A stretch of 64,000 nucleotides of DNA from Pycnopodia helianthoides (GCA_032158295.1 CM063248.1:19989273-20053272); one strand, 5' to 3'; numbered from the stretch's first letter, positions 1 to 12,174 are shown. The notes: a model not told the origin generated them from the letters alone. Program-made: numbers and translations.

Positions 1-208
1 ACGGATTTGCATCATTTTCCCAAATTGGTCCTTCTGAGTACATGGACATACAGTTTTGTCGGCCCCGATATTTTCTCTTTAGAAATGTTTATCTGTAGTC
101 TAGATACTGACAACAGTACTGTAAGCCGATTTGGTTATTGGATTTGATGTGTCACTGTAGGATGTTTTTAATGATGTACATAATAAGCTCTGATTATAAG
201 GGAATCCT

Positions 209-399
209 GGGCCCAATTTCATAGAGCTGCTTAAGCACAAAAAGTAGCTAAGCACAACAAAATTATGCTTACCAGAATAAGGTTACCAGCCAAAATACCA
301 TGTCATCACATGTACAAATTGTGACTGGTTTCCTGCTGATTTCTGCTTAGCAGAAAATTGTTAAGCAATATTTTCTGCTTAAGCAGCTCTAATGGGCCC
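209..399. mobile_element. Foldback MITE, GGGCCCAATTTCAT family, copy 1
   Basis: Terminal inverted repeats begin GGGCCCAATTTCATAGAGCT and end AGCAGCTCTAATGGGCCC; the right arm has lost five bases. The inner part is rich in TTAAGCA/CTTAGCA motifs. It is nearly the same as 42263-42449. No coding capacity. Confidence 0.8.
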
Positions 400-569
400 T
401 GCGGTGTGTAAGGGTGGAGTTGGGGGGGGGCATTATTTTGTGCAAGAATGATTTACCTCAGGACCTTTGGACAATTAAAAACATGCGGTACCACCCAAGA
501 TCTCCGTGCACAGTAACTCTGAATTTAACCCCCTCTACCTTTATAGATTACAACAAATGTCTGATATAA

Positions 570-893
570 GGCCAAATAAAAAAAAATACCAGTTGATCGT
601 CCCCTCCCTCATCCTTTTTTGAGGCGCATCCTTTTTTTAAATTATTTTTTATTTTACTTTTTTTTCTTCAAAAAGACACATTTTCTGTGTATTTTTCATT
701 TAACTTACCAATCTTTAAGAACTTGTACAGAAAGTAAGGGGTGACGTTAAACTGAATAATTGGTGGCCGGTTTGAATTAAAATGCTTGGCGGCCACCTTC
801 GAAAGAAATAAAAAATAAAAAATAAAAAGGCCCTCATCCTCCTCTTTTTGAAAAAACCTGGACGATCAACTGGTATTCTTTTTTACTTAGCCT
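570..893. mobile_element. MITE with ACCAGTTGATCGTCC inverted ends, copy 1
   Basis: About 34-bp terminal inverted repeats: AGGCCAAAT-A(n)-TACCAGTTGATCGTCC at left and GGACGATCAACTGGTA...TTACTTAGCCT at right. The interior is A/T tracts. A second copy lies at 11157-11464. Confidence 0.8.
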
Positions 894-1111
894 AAAGGGA
901 TTGAGAGTGGTTCTGCAACCTAGTATAGTTACTCCAGGGGGCCCTTCCTGCACCTTCCCCCAAACTGCCCTTCATGTAAAATTTTCTCAGCTCTCCAATG
1001 TTGCAGGAGTTTGTGTTAAGAACTGCCTCTTAATTTTGAGCACAGATAGAGAGTTTTACGGTTTTATGGTTATATGGATTATCAAAATGTACACTTTAGT
1101 TAGAGAGATAA

Positions 1112-1335
1112 GGGCCCAATTTCATGGCTCTGCTTAATGTCGATTTCTGGGCATGCGATTACCATTCTTGCTGACAGGGCAAGCGCCGAATTTCTGCGCT
1201 AGCTGTGTATGCGAGAAATGCCTTAGTGTACGCACAAGCACAAATTTACCTGCTAACCTGTGAAATACGCTTGACGTAAGCGCGAAAAATTCCCTGCTTC
1301 TGTGCCGATTCTTTGCTTACAGTGAGCAGAGCCAT
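1112..1335. mobile_element. MITE related to the GGGCCCAATTTCAT family, diverged copy
   Basis: Starts GGGCCCAATTTCATGGCTCT and ends GAGCAGAGCCAT, an inverted match to the start. The interior differs from the other copies, so this is a sub-family or a truncated end. Confidence 0.6.
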
Positions 1336-2002
1336 TAAAAATGTGGCACTTGTTTTTCACAATAGATCAAAGAGGATGTGTAGGCAGGTACACCACAGTG
1401 CACTGCACCACACTGTCTGTAGGTTCCGCAGGAAGCAATATTGCACATGTTCATCATTGTACATGTATCAGTGCAATGTATTGTGGATATCTGTGACTCC
1501 CACACACATATACACCTCAAAGCTCAAGGCAAGATGCTTCAGGCAAGTTTGTAATGCATGGTGTGGATCACTCCAGTAGGACGGTACATGTACATCTCAC
1601 TCTTACACATTATTCCAACATTAGATCGCCAGACTGGTAGCAGTCCACATCACTGTGGGTCAATCCATGGTCACACACTGACCAAAATGTTAATACTCTC
1701 TCTGTGTTGTGAAACACTCCAACACAGGCCGCCTGGGTTAACTCCAGATGTCCAGGGAATGAGTGCGGGCACGCAGCCCACAGTGAACCAAGGAGGTGAG
1801 CTGATACACAGAGGTACTTGAGACTTGTTTCTGACGGCTAATTCTTGGATAAAGGATACACTGTTGGAGTATTAAGGCCCATCAGATCATAAGTCCAGAT
1901 TGGACAGTCTTGATGGTAAGTTGATCTCTTAACCTTTTTGGTTTGTCATCAAATAACTTCATCTGGATTGTTGGTAATATCATGGGTTAGGCTATGAGGT
2001 TA

Positions 2003-2080
2003 GTTTTTTCGAATCAAATAAATGTAATGTTACTTACATTATCATTTTAGTAACTTAGTTGTATTTGGATTCGAAAAAAC
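2003..2080. repeat. Hairpin with 18-bp arms
   Basis: GTTTTTTCGAATCAAATA (2003-2020) and TATTTGGATTCGAAAAAAC (2062-2080) are inverted matches with one bulged base; the loop itself contains AATGTAA/TTACATT. Confidence 0.6.
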
Positions 2081-2814
2081 GAATCTCAATAAATCCATTC
2101 TTTTTATGTTGGTGTTGTGCATTTTTGTCCCATTTGCATTGATAAGAACATTTACATTTCTCACAGTGATAAAGACAAAGTCTGACTTGAAGTCTTTTGA
2201 GGATTGGTATGTCAGATAAATTGTATAAAAAAAACTGTAAAAAAAACTCTGACTGTTATGTACAGTTTGTACGCATCATCTTAAGAAATACCTCCTGTCT
2301 GTAATTTTGTTTGTCACTTTGATTTTCAAGATCAAAGTTTTATTGTTCACCTGTTTTTCATCGAGGCAGGCAGTAGAGGTCACATCACCCAAGAAAATCT
2401 TAATGTTTATTGTGCAATCACTCCTTTCACTTATAAAGCCTAGTAACCAGACAATAAAACGAGAATTATGTGGAGTCCCTGAGTCGCAGCGATGTTTTAC
2501 TTTTAGCTTCTTACACCATTTTTTTCCCCCAAGTATGATCAAAATAATTGGTCAATGAAATGATTTTAAACCTTTGTTTGTTCTTTTGTTTTGAGCTCTC
2601 TGTCTGTTTTACTCCTGGCCTGGAGGTATGGGAAAGATTTGAATTCAACCCGTTTTCTTGTCTAGAATTTTTTCTATAAACTTTTGTTTTTTTTTTCTTA
2701 CTGTATTCACTGGAATGAATATGATAAAAAGGACGTGTTTGAATTTATAACAGAACAACATTAATCTGTCGAACTGTTTTCCCCAAACCTTAAAACAAAT
2801 ATTTCAATGAAAAG

Positions 2815-3165
2815 TTTGCAGGTTGAAATCCCGCGCTAGTCCAATTTTCTTTGTTTAACCCAAAATTAATTTGAAAATTTGCCCAGTTAGTTTCCCTTGT
2901 GGTTTATTACTTTTTGAAATAAAAGGTTGCGTCCCCTTAAGGTGATCCCTTGCTGCCGCTTCCCAGGTTGTATCGTAAACTTGGGTGTGATCCCTGGCTA
3001 TACGACAGTACGACAGTTACAGGTTGAATGGCTTCTGACTGGCACCCCGAACAAAGATATTGACAAAATAGGGAGACTGCCAACATCAGGGCTAGATGGC
3101 TCAGTTGGTTAAGCGCTGGCATGTTCATCCGTAGGTCGCAGGTTGAAATCCCGCTCTAGTCATTT
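2815..3165 (+). repeat. Composite tRNA-like repeat family B (partial unit plus full unit)
   Basis: 2815-2850 is the tail end of a tRNA-like piece (GCAGGTTGAAATCCC, then TAGTC-ATTTTCTTTG). From 2918 follows the unit body (CCCTTAAGGTGATCCC, GGTTGTATCGTAAACTTGGG, GACTGGCACCCC, AAAATAGGGAGACTGCCAAC) and then a tRNA-like module 3087-3160 with A-box-like TGGCTCAGTTGG and B-box-like CAGGTTGAAATCCC. Other copies: 8110-8350 (-), 13245-13475, 17725-17895, 31480-31665 and 53095-53470 (+). Confidence 0.75.
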
Positions 3166-3440
3166 TTTCTTTTAAACCCCAAACTAAGAAAATTTAACAA
3201 GTTTATTTGTAAGATGGTTCTTTAAAAGAACTAGAGGACCGGAATAGATGCACTGTTGTATAACTGAGGTTTACTTCCAAAAGAAATCAATTTTGTTAGA
3301 AAATAGTGCCCAAATAGTAACTAATACATTTTTGCCTGGTTTATCAAAAAGGGTTAATTTGGACTGTTTTTTGTCTCAATGTTTCAATATGACTTAAATT
3401 GAGTAAAATATGTTTTGAAAATTTTGAAAAATACATATGG

Positions 3441-3670
3441 GGCCCAATTTCATCTGCTTATCGCAGACACAAACAAATGCGCTTATGGTAGCAGACAAAT
3501 CTGCATTTACTGTTAGCGTATTTCACATATGTCTGCATACTTGATGTTCCATGCTTGATGTTACTAAAGCATTCTCCGCTTACACCGGGAGCACAGAAAG
3601 TTTGGCGCTTACCTTGTGAGCGAACGGTGGTGACTTTGATGGCAAAATGCCATGATAAGCTCAGACTGGT
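3441..3670. mobile_element. Probable fragment of the GGGCCCAATTTCAT MITE family
   Basis: Starts GGGGCCCAATTTCATCTGCT, followed by CTGCTTA/GCGCTTAC motifs like those inside the copy at 1112. No clear right inverted repeat was found, so the end is approximate. Confidence 0.45.
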
Positions 3671-4723
3671 ATCAATCACTGCACTTGGCTGTAATGATAA
3701 ATGAGAGATAACACTTACTGGGTTGGGGCTGGGTTTTATAATAGGGGCTAGAATAAGATAGCAGATAATACTCTGTACTTTTATCAGCAACCTTCTGACA
3801 TTTGGCTCGTCAACAATTACCTCTCATGTCCCCTTGTATCGCAGATTAAGTGGACTATATGGTTATGGGAGTTGAGAACTGAAGACTGTGTGGGGATAGT
3901 CTTACCAAATCAATCAGTTTGAGTTCCTGCCAATGAAGTTGATTGTTGATATGAATTCTGATTGCTGCAGCTGAGGGTTGGACACAGTGTCATGTTTTGC
4001 ATGGGATACCAGCCAATTGTGATGTTTGATTTTTGTGAAGGGGTGAGGAAGGATCCCAAATAAATACCCCAAGGGAGGTAGGCCGGTTAAATAATTTTAA
4101 AGACGGGAAAGCGAAAGTAATAGGAGACCTTCACCTGCTGTCCTGCTTCATTTAAATACAACCGCCAGAACCTGAACGGAGATTGTTTCATGATGTTTCT
4201 TCTTCTAATGGCCTCGTTGCCCATTTTAAACATGCAAATGTGCTGTCGAAGTACCCTACCTCAAGGCCTTGGTGCCTTTGAACATTTGGCTCCATTCTCT
4301 ACCAAAGAGGCCTTTTCCTAAAAACAAAATAGTGAAATTTGAGACCTGATGCGAGTTTCTTCTTAAATCATTTACTCCTTCCTAGTGTTTCCCACTTTCA
4401 TGTACTTGTATTCCTCTGCACAAACTCCTTAGAGAGGCCCTCCAGTTTGAATGTAATCATCAAATCCTCCTTCCTGTGGCCTCCGGCACTCTTAAATCAA
4501 TCGCTCTCCATCTGTTTAATCATTTTATCCGCATGCATCCTTTAGTTCTTCCTCTTCCCTTCTCCGTCGCATCTCGCTCGTCAGTCTTTTTTTTTAATCC
4601 AGTGATGTTGCCGGCAGTCCCATGAAAAAAAGAAAAGAAAAAAAAAAGAGTAAACAAAATTTGGAAAATGAGATTGCAGCATTTCTGAACTCTGAAAGTG
4701 CTTTCCAATAGTGCATAAATCTG

Positions 4724-5070
4724 GTGGCGTGTCGTGGCCAAGTGGTTGAGAGCCCGTGGACTCAAGCTCTGCTGTTTCTGATCAGCAGAGTGTGGGTTCG
4801 AGTCCTGGTCGTGGCACTTTTTTCCTGAGCAAGATGCTTTACCGTAGTTGCTTTGCCCTTTGAATGGGACATTAAGCCATAGATTGGTAGTGCACGTCAA
4901 AAGAACCCAGAACACTTATCGTGGAAGAGTAGGGGTTAACCCTGGTGTTTCTGGTTCATATAGCAAGCACCCTTGTTTACAGGTTCTCTGGCTTGCGAGC
5001 TACAGTGATTAAGTTCACTTTGAGGCATCTTTGGTGTCATTTAACCAGAAATGTAATATTGATAATAATA
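4724..5070 (+). repeat. tRNA-derived SINE family A
   Basis: Head GGCGTGTCGTGGCCAAGTGG with an extra-arm-like insert and B box GGGTTCGAGTCCTGG, resembling a tRNA-Leu/Ser type; body includes CTTTGCCCTTTGAATGGGAC and AACCCAGAACACTTATCG; tail of TAATAAT type. Copies: 12175-12500 (+), 14190-14545 (-), 23565-23905 (-), 26435-26775 (-), 35940-36065 (-), 36838-37060 (+). Confidence 0.82.
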
Positions 5071-5152
5071 GCATCTCAAATGTGCTAAAAAGAAACTTGC
5101 AAGTTCTCTAGTACATTCCAATATGTCCCATGTGGCTTGACTAAAAGGAACA

Positions 5153-5189
5153 TCTTGTTGGAGGATGTCATAGGCATCCTCCAACAAGA
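5153..5189. repeat. Perfect 15-bp hairpin with 7-base loop
   Basis: TCTTGTTGGAGGATG (5153-5167), loop TCATAGG, CATCCTCCAACAAGA (5175-5189). Outside, AAAAGGA and TCCTTTT continue the stem after a small bulge, giving about 22 pairs. No known RNA family recognised. Confidence 0.65.
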
Positions 5190-5239
5190 ATCCTTTTCCT
5201 AATACCCAGTCCTCCAATCAATGCTGTCCTCACATGAAT

Positions 5240-5690
5240 CCTTTCATTAATAATAATAAGAAGAACAATAAGCACTTCTTAGAGTGCTTGATCACACCCG
5301 AGGGCATCTCAAGGCGCTTAGTATTTTTTTCTCCAGGGTGTGCAGAGCTACATTCTAAATATAAGACCCATTTGTTTACATAAGTGGGATGTCATGACTG
5401 AGTTGTCTAGGGCCGTGGACTTAGGCTCCGTAATTTGCAGAATGTGGGTTTGAATTCTGGTTGGGTCAGTCACGTTTGACCAAGGCACTTTATCAGAATC
5501 GATTCTCTCCACCCAGGAGTACAAATGGGTACCGGCGAGAGCTAGGGACTAAACCCGCGATGGACTGGCATCCTGTCCAGGGGGAATAGAAATATTCTCA
5601 GTCATTTAATTAACGAGATTGAAACCGAATTGGGCACCAGCCTAATGAGCCCTATTGGGTCGGGACAGACTTCAATAAACAAACATGAGC
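5240..5690 (+). repeat. SINE tail fragment followed by a second tRNA-like SINE type
   Basis: 5240-5340 is a TAATAATAATAAG-CACTTCTTAGAGTGC tail-like piece. 5385-5690 begins with a tRNA-like stretch (GTTGTCTAGGGCCGTGGACT ... GTGGGTTTGAATTCTGG) and carries GATGGACTGGCATCCTGTCC and GGGCACCAGCCTAATGAGCC. Confidence 0.6.
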
Positions 5691-5920
5691 ATAGCACCAT
5701 TGTAATGGTTTACAAGGTGCTGTAGTGCAATCTGCAGCCAACCATTCCAGAAAACACTGGGGCGAACTGGTTTCTTTTATGTACATTACACAACGCACGG
5801 GATCTACAGCTTTACGTCCCATCCGAAGGTCGAAGCAATTATAATTAAGTTTCTTGCTTAAGGACGCAAGTGTCAAGACAGGGACTCGAACCCACACTCT
5901 GCCGTGTTCAATATACACTT
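5690..5920 (-). repeat. tRNA-derived SINE family A variant, reverse
   Basis: Right end has the inverted B box GGGACTCGAACCCACACTCT; the left end GCACCATTGTAATGGTTTAC is shared with 60400-60480. Confidence 0.65.
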
Positions 5921-7464
5921 TAAACCTGTCTAAAAGACATAGTATTGCAACGACTTCTAAGAATGTCAGACAACATTATAAGCACATTGGCCTGATCTGC
6001 GGAGGTGAGAAATAGCAGGGAAGACTGAAAAAGATAGCATAGACAGAATTATAGAAGAAGCGGGAAGTATTCTTGGGGAGTCGTTGCCATTATTAGTGGA
6101 CACAGCGTATGGGGGAATCTGCTAGGTTGGCAAGCTCACAGAATGCTACTGACTGACTCAGACCATCTGCTTCATGGTGTGTTTGCCAACTAGCTGATCC
6201 CAAGGTCTGGTCCTATGCGAGCGCCATATGCTGCGACAAACCGATACCAGTCATTCTTCATTCCTGTGCAATAGACTGTGCGAGTCTCTTGCGTATTGAA
6301 ACGTCCGAGACCGAGTTAGTCCCAACCATATTGAGACTCACATGTGCACGATTTTGTTTCTTGAAATGCTTAAATTTATGTCACTAAAAATGTGATCCTT
6401 TTGTTGGGAATGTAAAATTTTGTCATGAAATGTATGAAAGTAAAAGTAATTTAACAAATCAACGAAGAAAACCCGATAAGTAAGACTTGACCTCCGTTTC
6501 CGGTTACTTTTAAACAGTTGCACCCAACGTACGCTTATGTTATCATTAAATCTATATGTAATTGCATCTGATTCACGACAAGTTTCAAGGAGAGCTTTAA
6601 AAATATTCTTGTTCAAGGATGCTTTTGAACTGTGTAATGTGCACTTATATTGTTATACAATGCTTGCTTTTCCAATGTGGTTGTTATTTACGAAGTTGAC
6701 GGATACCGGTGCTATACAAATTTACATTATTTATTATTGCTATTATAATAGTAATTGGACCAGCCAGTAACCATATATATAAAATGACCCCCCCCCCACC
6801 TTTCTGGTCTTTTGAAAAAATAAATAGCCATTGCACCTCTTGATAAGATTCCAAAGTGAAAGCCAAATACTTGGGAGGTTGTAATAAGTTCTCATGACAC
6901 CAAGCACAGACCTTGCACACCTAGGTGTCAAAGGCAATTTCAGCCAGGCACCATTCCAACTATCAGATCAAATTGCCAGAAGTAATTAACACATGAGTAT
7001 TTTCATGTTGGAATCCCAATGATGAAATTAAAGGGATAGTACTATGTGGTTTTGTTAAAGATAAGTTTCGCTCTTATATTCAAGACACGTGTGTGTCTCA
7101 AAAATTTACCTGTGAGGTTTCACCGCAGTTGTTACTCCTAGTTGTAAGACAACAACAAATGAATAAATAAATGTTTTGTATTAATATCTAGTATGGGGAT
7201 GAATGCATGTTGAGTGAAAGAACTCCCTTGGGCCTCACTATAAATGATGCTGTCAACCACTTGCTCGCCTGTTGGGAGGAAAAATTGTTATTTCAATAGA
7301 TTTTCATTGAATATTTCAAGTAGTAATGCATCACTGCTGGGCGTTGTACCTTTTTGTGATTTACCCCACAATTTGTTTTGGGGGGTAAGCTGCCTAAGGG
7401 AACTGAAGGTAGGGGTGTAGCAATGACAAGTTCATTGGGTGTGTTGAAACCATTTTGCTGACTG
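5921..7464. other. No gene seen
   Basis: AT-rich single-copy-looking sequence. A TTAAAGGGATAGTACTATGT stretch at 7028 looks like one end of a TTAA-type MITE, but I found no matching right end. Confidence 0.4.
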
Positions 7465-7680
7465 GTGTTTCCTTTGGAAGATGTTATTTGGTTTTACCCA
7501 TTCACTGATGTGTGTAAAGCACTGTATACTCGGTACTTTCCAAGAGTCCTGTGGGGGAAAAAAAACACAGGCATATTACTCAGGTGGGATTCAAACCCAC
7601 AACCTTTGCTATTCTTGAGCAGATGTCTAGACCACCGATATTTCCTGGTAGCTAGGGGCAGTCAAAATCATTTGGAGGAT
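7465..7680 (-). repeat. tRNA-like SINE family C
   Basis: Inverted B box GGTGGGATTCAAACCCACAA, preceded by AAAGCACTGTATACTCGGTA. Copies at 17160-17290 (-), 25425-25620 (-) and 58385-58625 (+). Confidence 0.72.
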
Positions 7681-8109
7681 GTATGGAAATAATGAAAGCC
7701 AGTTTGCCAACTTGCCGCCGACCAATAATCTCCTCTTTTTCATGAAAGACTAGCACGGAAGCCCACTGTATTCAATGTCAAAAGCATTCAAACCTTTTTT
7801 TCCTTTGCAAATTAGCGTGCTTATAAAAATGTCAGTATTTTCTTCTTCTTCAGCAGACAGATTTATGAGGCACAAAATTCTGACTTAGAAAAACTATTGG
7901 TGGTGGGTGACACACCTGTTCCATGACCCCCTCCCCCGCTTTACCCTCCAATGTCGCTACACCCCTGTCTACAATCACTTTATCTTCCAGACCCTTTCAC
8001 TAGTCAATGTTTGCATTTCAGTAAGTTTTGAAAAATACGGAAACGTGCAGTAAACCACAAAGAAAACCTGACTGCGTAAAAGTTTTAATAATTTGGTGTT
8101 CAACAAATA

Positions 8110-8350
8110 AGAAATTGACTGGAGCGGAACTTGAACCTGCGACCTCTGGATGTACGTGCCAGTGCTCCACCAACTGAGCTTACCTAAGCCCTAATGTTAG
8201 CAGTTTCCCTATTTTGTCAATATCTTTGTTCCCCGGGGATGCCAGCCAGAAGCCATTCAACCGTTAACTGTCGTATAGCCAGGGATCACATTCATGTTTA
8301 TGATACAACCTGGGAAACGGCGGCAGAGGGATCTCGTTAAGGGGATACGA
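8110..8350 (-). repeat. Composite tRNA-like repeat family B
   Basis: Reverse copy: the tRNA-like module with inverted B box GAACCTGCGACCTCTGG at the left, then the body ending GGGATCTCGTTAAGGGGATA at the right. Confidence 0.75.
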
Positions 8351-8949
8351 TTTAAGGGGATACAAAAACGATTAAAAACACAAATCATACACTGTAACCA
8401 TTACTCTAGCCACCCCTTTAGCAATAATCTTTTTATTTTTTTCCTGCAAGGTCTCCTGGTATGATGAGATCATCTCCTGGTACGTTACTGCTTGGTTCCA
8501 TGTTTGAGATGAAATGAGACCAGACGACTACATGGATGAAAGGTAATGTTGGCTTTAATTGAATCTCATTGTCAGATCATGGCTAGACATCCACTGTACA
8601 GAGATCTTTTGGAGAGTTGGAGGCCCTGCTAAACAGATTTTTTTTAACAAGAGACCTCGACTAAAATCACATCGATGTTAAGAAATAGCAAATTTCCAGT
8701 TTTGTGAAAGCCATCCTTGTTGAATAATAACCAAGGACCCTTGTTATATCAGTATGAACCAATTTAATGTGCCATAACCAAGGACCCTTGCTATGGTGAT
8801 ATCATTATTCTCATGCTCATAACATGTCACTAGTACGTGTCACTAGTGTAGAAGGAAGTGTTCCGTGAATGAACAATCATAACCTTTACCCCCCCCCAAT
8901 AAAAAACAAGGGACGCTGGTTAATTTGTGTTTTAAGAAGTCATGTGAAA

Positions 8950-9055
8950 GCTTGTTATAATAATAATAATAATACGCAGTTCTTATATAGCGCTTTATCA
9001 CGCCCGATGAGCGTCTCAAAGCGCTCAGTATTTTATAATTGCAGTCGAACAAAGT
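8950..9055. repeat. SINE 3' tail fragment (TAATAAT, AGCGCTTTATCACGCCC)
   Basis: ATAATAATAATAAT then TTCTTATATAGCGCTTTATC and GAGCGTCTCAAAGCGCTCAG, a tail shared with 14196-14260, 5240-5340 and 60260-60310. Confidence 0.6.
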
Positions 9056-9911
9056 GACAGACAACCAGCACCCATTAACGGGGACCTTTGTTACTGTTGG
9101 TGGTGTGAAAGCGCCTTTAGAGAGGGGTTGTTGGTCTTGTTTTTGTTTTTTTTCTCTTCTCAAATAACATTTTGGAGCCAGCGTTTCATATTGTTACAAG
9201 ATCGACAGATTACGGGATTTTCTCACTTGTTTATGTTCAGGACTTTCCCCAGCCTTAAACTCTCTATTGATTATTGTTGAAGATGGAGAAACATTTTTTT
9301 TATTGTAATGGAAGTTGCCAGTCTGCCACAAAACGAGTTGGAGATGGAAGAAGTAAAGTGGAAATAGTGGAGAAGAAACAAAACACAGGAAGATTGGGAA
9401 TATTGGTTTTCATGGATGCAACATTTATGGGATGTGGTGCTTAAATGTAATGACACTTCAACAATTGTTTGTATTTTTTTTAAAATTTGTACTGACGCGG
9501 ATTGAGTTGGTAGGCTTTATGTTTAATAACATCGTAAACTATTCACGTAGTAATTTTGCTGCTAAGAGCAGGGATGAGAAATTTGGGACTTTTATCTGAA
9601 TTCAGATTTGTTTATGTCTGCCTTGTGAAAAGAAGTAGCTGTTATTTTCTTCACATTTAAAGAAACCCTGCTCTTTAATCTACTTCTCTTGTACTGAGGA
9701 TACTGTTTCCGAGAAGCTCCTTGAAATCTCTGACGCCAAGGGTTACCAAAAGGTGGCAATACCATCAATTCCACATACAGAAATTTAGATCAGAGTTTCA
9801 GACTCTTCTTTGCCAGCAGTGACTCACCCCTGTAACAGAGAGAGTAGAGGAACCTAACGGTTTTTTCCTTTCACCCAATATGTTGTGTTCATGAGTTGAA
9901 TGGGAGAAAAG

Positions 9912-10235
9912 CAATTTGCCGAGTCCATGACCTGTCATTACACCACCCTTTTGAAACCAGTGCGTTTTTCAGCAAGCCCCTCCTAAATCTGGTTAACCTC
10001 TATGGGAAAAAAAACAAGCCAGCGATATTTTGTTAAATATTCTTTTGTATACAAAGAAAATCCTGCTAAGAGCAAGTTACCGAGTCTATTAATGATCTGT
10101 TATTACACCGCCCTTTTCAAAACCAGTGCATTTTTCAGCAATAAAATCTGGTTAACCTTTATGTGAAGAAAACAAGCCAGCGATATTTTGTTAAATATGC
10201 TTTTGTATAAAAAACAAATCCTGCTAAGCTGTGTG
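9912..10235 (+). repeat. Imperfect tandem duplication, about 155 bp per unit
   Basis: Unit 1 (9912-10070) and unit 2 (10070-10228) both hold ACCAGTGC-TTTTTCAGCAA, then GGTTAACCT-TATG, AACAAGCCAGCGATATTTTG and AATCCTGCTAAG. Confidence 0.75.
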
Positions 10236-10789
10236 CACTATGTCAACAGATTGTCGTCAAGTCTGGCTTTGCTGGCGGGCTTTCATTTTTTTATTTGTCT
10301 GCACCCTGAGCGAGTGCTCTTGAGGTATTGGTACATGAGTATGTTATTTACACAGCATTAATGATAGTCTGAAGTGACTTGCGATGGCTTGGCAGGGCTT
10401 TGCTGGTCTTGTCCTCTTTTTTGGTTCATTTAATGGTCAACTAGAAGCTCTCAAAGCGGAGATGTATATTTTTTAGGATGGTCTTTTGACTCCAGAGTCT
10501 CTCGGCAGAGATCTACGTACAAATGAACTATTTTGACCTGTGCCCACCTTTGCGATGCTGCTTTAGTTGACATTACATTTGCTTTGACACTATCAGGCTC
10601 CTTCTTCACCTATTAAGTTAGTAAGGGCTTATGTTCCAATTTTATGAAGTGGTTAAGAAAAAGTTGGTCAGCAAATTTATTTGCTGAGTGAGAAATGACT
10701 TAGCCCCTATCAGTGGCAATAATGTAAATTACGCGGCAGTGTGGATGGTTGTTTCTGTCAAGCAATAAAAGGCAGGCCTTAGCGCTAAA

Positions 10790-11085
10790 GCTTTGTGTAA
10801 AGTAGCCCACCAGGCTAGTTAACTCTGTGTTTTACTTGGCCCCCAGGCAATTTTAGTAGCCCAGACTTTAAACATGTATAGTCATAAAATGTGTCTTTCT
10901 GATGTATTAATGGGAGGTTTCACAACCAGTTTAATGGTCCAATGAAGTTACATTCACACACTCAAAAGTAGATTTTAAAAGTGTATTATTCACATCTGAA
11001 TAGGAAGAAATATGAGCATTTTTAAACATTCCAAGTAGGTTGCACAGTTTTTAGTAGCCCATCCCGCAGGGCAAGTTGAGAAGTG
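10790..11085. repeat. Dispersed repeat, related to 22810-23080
   Basis: Shares TTTTAGTAGCCCA, CTTTCTGATGTATTAATGG, GGAAGAAATATGAGCA, AAGTAGGT and CAGGGCAAGTTGA, in order, with 22810-23080. No coding capacity or inverted ends seen. Confidence 0.7.
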
Positions 11086-11156
11086 GTGTTTACGAGCCAG
11101 TTGCAGTTTTTACTCGACATTGTACGGTCGGGCTAGTGTTGAGGGCAGCCCTGCAA

Positions 11157-11464
11157 GGCCAAGTAAGAAAATACACCAGTTGGTCATCCTTTTTTTCAAA
11201 AGGAGGAGGATAAGGGCCCTTTTTTTATTTTTATTTACATTTATTTTGTTCACGGAGGAAAGAGCAAGACTAAAATTTGCTGGCTTTGTACAAACTTGGA
11301 AAGTTATATCTTTGAATAAATTGAATACAAATCGTCGAAAATTTGTTTTGGGGGACAAAATAATAATAATAATTATAATAGTAATTTTTTAAAGAAAGGA
11401 TGCAGCTTCAGAAAAAGATGTGGGCGGGGACGATCAACTGGTGTTTTTTTTATAACTTGGCCCA
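11157..11464. mobile_element. MITE with ACCAGTTGATCGTCC inverted ends, copy 2
   Basis: Left end AGGCCAAGTAAGAAAATACA then CCAGTTGGTCATCC; right end GGACGATCAACTGGTGTTTT...ACTTGGCCC. Same family as 570-893, with a few substitutions. It contains short open frames that have no recognisable protein. Confidence 0.8.
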
Positions 11465-12174
11465 ATATCTTATTGAAGCTGAGCAGACTGATGAGCTCAT
11501 GAAATCAGCTCACGATCCAACATCTGTCACCACCTTGTAGGTGGATAAGCACATTCGTAATAAACACTGTGTCTGTAAAAGTTTGATGTTTAAAATAAAT
11601 AAAGTAAATCTATGGACACAGGGTTGAAAAGGTTGCGTTCCAAAGTCAAGGGGAAGGTCAAGGATTCTCAAATACATCAGGGAGATATTTTTCATAACTG
11701 CCATAAACAACTAACAACTAGGTCTAGTAGGGGGGGGTAGGTCTGGGGGGGGCAAACATAATGTGTAAGTTTTGAAGGGGAAAGTAAAAACGCGAAGTTG
11801 TGTTTTCAGGATGTTATATAATTGATTGGTTTGTATTCAGATTTCCATTTCAAATGACCCTCAAAAAAATCACCCACTAGGTTTTTCTAAATCGAACAAG
11901 AAAGTTAGCTCTCTCAAAGTTATTCCAATCCTCAAACATTTGCGTACTTAATTTACAATTCAAATAGAAATGGTTAATTTTGCATCGTTATTCATTTGTT
12001 TATTTTTTTTAATGATTTACTGTTTTTCCCTTGCACGACTTCTTGTTTTCAAGAAATGTATTAGTTTATAAAGAGACCAGAACGATTTTGAAACAAACAT
12101 GTTTTCATGTACATGTATGTCTCCAAACGATAATATTGAAACCATACAGTAAAAATCCAAACTTTGTTTTATCA

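Noticed and set aside
3087..3160. Possible true tRNA gene
   Set aside because: A and B boxes are there, but the piece recurs as part of a dispersed composite repeat and the cloverleaf stems do not pair well; the same holds for other tRNA-like heads in the window.
4520..4915. 131-codon - strand open frame
   Set aside because: Runs through the SINE A head and poly-purine sequence; not a gene.
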